In this document: one piece after another, positions 60,683-64,000 of the stretch
Position numbering within the stretch: position 1 is the stretch's first letter
Layout of the letters: each line of letters opens with the position of its first letter
Assembly: GCA_037482015.1 (NCBI GenBank)
Contig: JBBFKT010000001.1
Coordinates: 248,001-312,000 of the forward strand
Source: Thermodesulforhabdaceae bacterium
GTDB taxonomy: Bacteria > Desulfobacterota > Syntrophobacteria > Syntrophobacterales > Thermodesulforhabdaceae
Direction of reading: 5' to 3'
Length of the DNA: 64,000 bases
Notes under the pieces: generated by a model
Told to the model about the DNA's origin: nothing
Seen by the model: only the letters and a program-made list of their open reading frames with translations
Database searches by the model: none
Position numbers and translations under genes: made by a program

Positions 60683-61450
60683 TTATTGGTTTCGCTCGAA
60701 TAATATTTTAAGGCCTTTAAGAGTAAGATGAGGATCGACAGTTTGAATAGCCGGACATACAGGCGCAATGATAGTTGCTAATCCTCCTGTTGCTATGGTT
60801 TTTAAGGGGCGTCCAGCTTCTTTTTCGAATCTGGCTACGATACCTTCCACAAGACCGGCATACCCAAATATGATGCCTGCGTTCATTGAATCGATAGTGT
60901 TTTTACCAATAACAGACTTAGGTCGAACGAAAATTTGTGGCCTTGGCAGTTTAGATGCCTTTTGGAAAAGAGCTTCGCAAGAAATCATTACGCCAGGACA
61001 GATAGCCCCTCCAAGGTATTCCCCCTTCTCGGAGATGTAATCGAAAGTGGTGGCTGTCCCAAAATCAATCACAACTGTGGTGTCTTTTGTCATTTCGTAG
61101 GCTGCTACCGCGTTAACAATGCGGTCGGCTCCAACCTCTTTCGGATTATCGTAGAGAATGGGCATGCCAGTTTTTATACCTGGACCCACTATTAGAGGTT
61201 TTACCTGAAGATATTTTTCGCAAAAACGTTCCATAGAATGTAGGACAGGAGGAACCACACAAGAAATGATACACGCTTTTACAACGTTAAATTCTATTTG
61301 TTCCATCTTGAAGAGTTCGTAGATAAAAACTCCCCATTCATCTTCTGTGGCATCGACAGCGGTTCGGAGTCTCCATTCATAAAGAAGGGAATCGTTGTCA
61401 AATAATCCTAAGACTGTTTGAGTGTTTCCTATATCGACTGCTAATAGCAT
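60683..61450 (-). CDS. coaX: Type III pantothenate kinase
   Basis: 255 residues. It phosphorylates pantothenate, the first step to coenzyme A. AVDIGNTQTVLGLF (phosphate-binding), CVVPPV, VGADRIVNAVAAYE and IDFGTATTFDYI are the CoaX motifs. I chose the ATG at 61450, which has AAAGGA upstream and begins MLLAVDIGNT; an earlier ATG at 61501 would add 17 Lys/Arg/Ser-rich residues. It lies after glmM on the same strand. Confidence 0.94.
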   Translation of the reverse strand: MLLAVDIGNTQTVLGLFDNDSLLYEWRLRTAVDATEDEWGVFIYELFKMEQIEFNVVKACIISCVVPPVLHSMERFCEKYLQVKPLIVGPGIKTGMPILYDNPKEVGADRIVNAVAAYEMTKDTTVVIDFGTATTFDYISEKGEYLGGAICPGVMISCEALFQKASKLPRPQIFVRPKSVIGKNTIDSMNAGIIFGYAGLVEGIVARFEKEAGRPLKTIATGGLATIIAPVCPAIQTVDPHLTLKGLKILFERNQ

Positions 61451-61519
61451 AGAGCGTTCCTTTCTGGATTTTTCTCTGGATTTTTTTTCCTGAACAGACA
61501 TGATGACGACCTCTATATT

Positions 61520-62869
61520 CTAACTGTTTAGATATTTTTTAATAAAATTTACAGCTTCTTCAATGGTCTCTTCTATGAGATCTTCTCTAGAAGCCTCTAC
61601 CATAACTCTTACTACCGGCTCTGTGCCTGAAGCTCTAATAAGAAGCCGTCCCTCATTTCCCAGGCGCTTTTCAAGTCTGGCAATATGTTCTTGAATACCC
61701 GGGCTATCCAAGAGTTTCTTTCCGTAAGGTATGGGAACATTTACAAGCTTCTGGGGGAACTTTTCCATAATTTGACCGAGTTCAGACAGGGGTTTTTCTC
61801 TTTTAAGCATGATGGAAAGAACCTGAAGGGCCGAAAGTATTCCATCTCCAGTTGTGTTGTAATCCAAAAAGACGATGTGCCCTGATTGTTCTCCGCCAAG
61901 CTTATAGCCGTGCTTTCTCATTTCCTCTACGACATAGCGATCTCCAACTGGAGTTCGGACAAGTCGAGCTTCCATAGCATTAAGAGCTTTTTCTAATCCG
62001 AGGTTGCTCATAACCGTTGCTACTACCGTGCGGTTTGGAAGCTTATCCTCTCGGATCATTTGTTCAGCGCATATAGCCATTAGAAAATCTCCATCGAGAA
62101 TGTTACCCTTTTCATCCGCCATGATAACTCTGTCCGCATCGCCGTCAAAGGCAATACCTGCATCGGCACCATGTTGTCTGACTAGTTCAGCCATGTGCTC
62201 TGGAAATAGTGCTCCACAACGGTCGTTTATGTTTCTTCCATCAGGCTGGACTCCTGTAGCGATGACTGTAGCTCCAAGTTCCTGAAACACAAGCGGAGCT
62301 ACTCTATAAGAAGCTCCGTGAGCGCAATCTACCACCAGCTTTAAACCTTCAAGGCTCAACTCGGAAGGAAAGGTGTGCTTCAAAAAAACAATATAACGTC
62401 CCTGGACATCCTCGATCCGTTTGGCTCTCCCAATATGATCAAAGGAAGCAAAAGCAATGGAACCGAAATTAAGAACTATATTTTCAAGTTTTTCTTCAAT
62501 CTCATCAGGCAATTTGTAGCCATCGCTTCCAAAGATCTTTATGCCGTTGTATTCGTATGGATTATGGGAAGCGGATATAACTATCCCGGCGTCGGCTCTC
62601 ATGTCCCTTGTTATGAAAGCAATACCTGGTGTAGGGAGAGGACCCACCAGGAATACATCAACACCCATGGAACATATTCCGGACGTCATGGCATATTCTA
62701 ACATATAACCAGAAAGCCGAGTGTCCTTACCGATGAGAATTTTGGGGTGATGGGTATTATTTCTTAGCACTGAAGCCACAGCGGATCCCACCTTCATGGC
62801 GATTTCTGCAGTGATAGGGTAAGCATTAGCAATGCCTCGAATTCCATCCGTGCCAAACAATTTCCCCAT
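61520..62869 (-). CDS. glmM: Phosphoglucosamine mutase
   Basis: 449 residues. It converts glucosamine-6-phosphate to glucosamine-1-phosphate for UDP-GlcNAc, feeding peptidoglycan and lipid A. FGTDGIRGIAN, the phosphoserine loop ISASHNPYEYNGIK, metal-binding DGDADRVIMAD, GGEQSGHIVF and RASGTEPVVRVM are all present. GGAG precedes the ATG. In the order folP-glmM, common in bacteria. Confidence 0.96.
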   Translation of the reverse strand: MGKLFGTDGIRGIANAYPITAEIAMKVGSAVASVLRNNTHHPKILIGKDTRLSGYMLEYAMTSGICSMGVDVFLVGPLPTPGIAFITRDMRADAGIVISASHNPYEYNGIKIFGSDGYKLPDEIEEKLENIVLNFGSIAFASFDHIGRAKRIEDVQGRYIVFLKHTFPSELSLEGLKLVVDCAHGASYRVAPLVFQELGATVIATGVQPDGRNINDRCGALFPEHMAELVRQHGADAGIAFDGDADRVIMADEKGNILDGDFLMAICAEQMIREDKLPNRTVVATVMSNLGLEKALNAMEARLVRTPVGDRYVVEEMRKHGYKLGGEQSGHIVFLDYNTTGDGILSALQVLSIMLKREKPLSELGQIMEKFPQKLVNVPIPYGKKLLDSPGIQEHIARLEKRLGNEGRLLIRASGTEPVVRVMVEASREDLIEETIEEAVNFIKKYLNS

Positions 62870-63007
62870 TGTTTATCTCCTTTGGCTCTTTTTGCACTGC
62901 GATTTAGCATCCGTTGAATAAGGAAAATGGTTGCTTCCCACTGGGAAATTCAGAATAAACAAGCATAGAGATAAATATAGAATTTCCACTCCCCATAGAA
63001 GGCCTTT

Positions 63008-63886
63008 TTACGTATTCTCCTCGAAAAAACCTGCCCGAATGGCATCAGCCATTCTAATGGCATCTATCTGAAAGGCTACGTCATGGACTCTAACAATGTG
63101 AGCCCCGGCTATAATCCCAACAGTGTTGGCTACAGCAGTTCCTAGTTCTCGTTCTTCTACTGAACGGTTCAGAACAGTTCCGATGAATCTTTTTCTTGAA
63201 AGTCCTAACAGTATCGGTCTTTCTAATGTGTTAAAAACGGCAAGATCTCTAATAAGTCGTAAATTATGGGTTACCGTTTTGCCGAAACCAATACCAGGGT
63301 CAATAATTATTTGTTCTCGCGCTACACTGTTTTTTGCCGCATACTCAATCCGTTCCTGTAAAAATCCCAAAATTTCGCCAAATAGACAGTCGTAATGAGG
63401 CTTCTGTTGCATTGTTTTAGGTGTTCCGAGCATATGCATAAGCACTACCGGAACACCGTATTCAGCAACCACTTTAACCATCTCTGGATCAAACCTGAGA
63501 GCGCTAACATCGTTTACTATATCGGCTCCTGCCGCAATGGCTCTTTTAACCACTTCTGCTTTGGTGGTGTCAATGGAAATAGGAATATCCGAAAATTCTC
63601 TTATAGCTTCAATAACCGGGATAGTTCTGGCGAGTTCTTCTTCAAGCGTTATTGGATCGGAAAAGGGACGGGTAGATTCGCCCCCGATATCGATTATGTC
63701 TGCTCCCGCATCGATAATTTCTCGGGCCCTTTCTACGGCTCTATCAATTCCATAAAATTTTCCGCCATCTGAAAAGGAATCGGGAGTAACGTTCAGAACA
63801 CCCATGACATAAGTTCTATCGCCAAGAGCTAGTTCTCTTCCTCTAGGGAGACTTATCTTGTAAGACTTTCTCTCCGCAATGAACAA
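63008..63886 (-). CDS. folP: Dihydropteroate synthase
   Basis: 292 residues, TIM barrel. It joins p-aminobenzoate to the pterin pyrophosphate in folate synthesis. GVLNVTPDSFSDGG, ADIIDIGGESTRPF, ISIDTTKAEV, DPGIGFGKT and VRVHDV are canonical. TTG start at 63886, supported by AAGGAGG nine bases upstream and correct N-terminal spacing. The commonly seen neighbour upstream is ftsH; only a possible ten-codon tail ending at 63968 is visible, too short to call. Confidence 0.94.
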   Translation of the reverse strand: MFIAERKSYKISLPRGRELALGDRTYVMGVLNVTPDSFSDGGKFYGIDRAVERAREIIDAGADIIDIGGESTRPFSDPITLEEELARTIPVIEAIREFSDIPISIDTTKAEVVKRAIAAGADIVNDVSALRFDPEMVKVVAEYGVPVVLMHMLGTPKTMQQKPHYDCLFGEILGFLQERIEYAAKNSVAREQIIIDPGIGFGKTVTHNLRLIRDLAVFNTLERPILLGLSRKRFIGTVLNRSVEERELGTAVANTVGIIAGAHIVRVHDVAFQIDAIRMADAIRAGFFEENT

Positions 63887-64000
63887 CTTTTTGTCCCTCC
63901 TTGTTTAGATTCATTATCGGCCTTCAGAAATCCAATACCGCGGGAAAGATTCTTGCCTTTGTTCATCCTACGCAGATTGAGAATCTTCCTTGGATGTTGC

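Noticed and set aside
63968-64000. End of ftsH at the right edge
   Set aside because: A frame with ten codons and a TAG stop could be the tail of ftsH (expected by gene order), but ten residues are too few to identify.

Overview
The window looks like a chromosome segment from a Gram-negative anaerobe of moderate GC. I place it, by inference, in the Desulfobacterota (the Syntrophobacterales/Thermodesulforhabdus area). The reasons are: outer-membrane lipid A synthesis (lpxC) and lipoproteins; a CarD-type regulator followed by a PIN/TRAM protein; a B12-dependent ribonucleotide reductase together with a cobalamin adenosyltransferase; a TauE/SafE anion exporter with a partner membrane protein; a molybdopterin oxidoreductase; type IV pilus retraction ATPases; and a type III-A CRISPR effector operon. 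No rRNA, prophage or complete insertion sequence is visible. Genes are tightly packed on both strands.

Layout. 1-3.4 kb: start of nrdJ (cut by the window edge), a folded 76-bp repeat, and the TauE/SafE pair. 3.6-9.7 kb: two receiver proteins, carD, PIN/TRAM, two RluA-type pseudouridine synthases, a potassium channel and a lipoprotein. 9.8-18.2 kb: cvpA, mazG, archease, an aeRF1-like protein, a beta-lactamase-fold hydrolase, lpxC, and a histidine kinase with its regulator. 18.3-21.6 kb: dnaX-ybaB-recR and two tRNA-Ser genes with their own promoters. 21.7-30.2 kb: queH, mpl, a serine hydrolase, a DUF559 remnant, a molybdopterin oxidoreductase, and a single-chain fusion of a MrfA-like helicase with a MrfB-like exonuclease. 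30.3-37.3 kb: a hydrolase, a radical SAM protein, a phosphatase, two pilT genes and thiE-thiL-thiD in one closely spaced run.

37.4-47.3 kb is the accessory defence region. A MntA/HepT toxin-antitoxin pair comes first. It is followed by csm1 (cas10)-csm2-csm3-csm4-csm5 and a 564-residue CARF-HEPN protein whose last ~128 residues resemble the Csx20 ring-nuclease family. A coiled-coil protein with a PD-(D/E)XK-like end follows. Cas10 keeps its HD and GGDD motifs, Csm3 keeps its catalytic Asp, and the HEPN domain keeps RNDYLH. The locus therefore reads as a functional cyclic-oligoadenylate signalling system in which one polypeptide may hold both the activated RNase and the enzyme that removes its activator. 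No cas6, cas1, cas2 or CRISPR array is in the window.

47.4-64 kb: an alpha/beta hydrolase, a sirtuin, a divergent GreA/GreB protein, a NUDIX hydrolase, a LeuA-like protein lacking the usual catalytic histidines, and an intergenic palindrome element. Then come an rRNA methyltransferase, an ABC-F protein, an M32 carboxypeptidase, cobalamin adenosyltransferase and an LD-carboxypeptidase. The window ends with two tandem coiled-coil membrane paralogues (plus a decayed third copy), coaX, glmM and folP.
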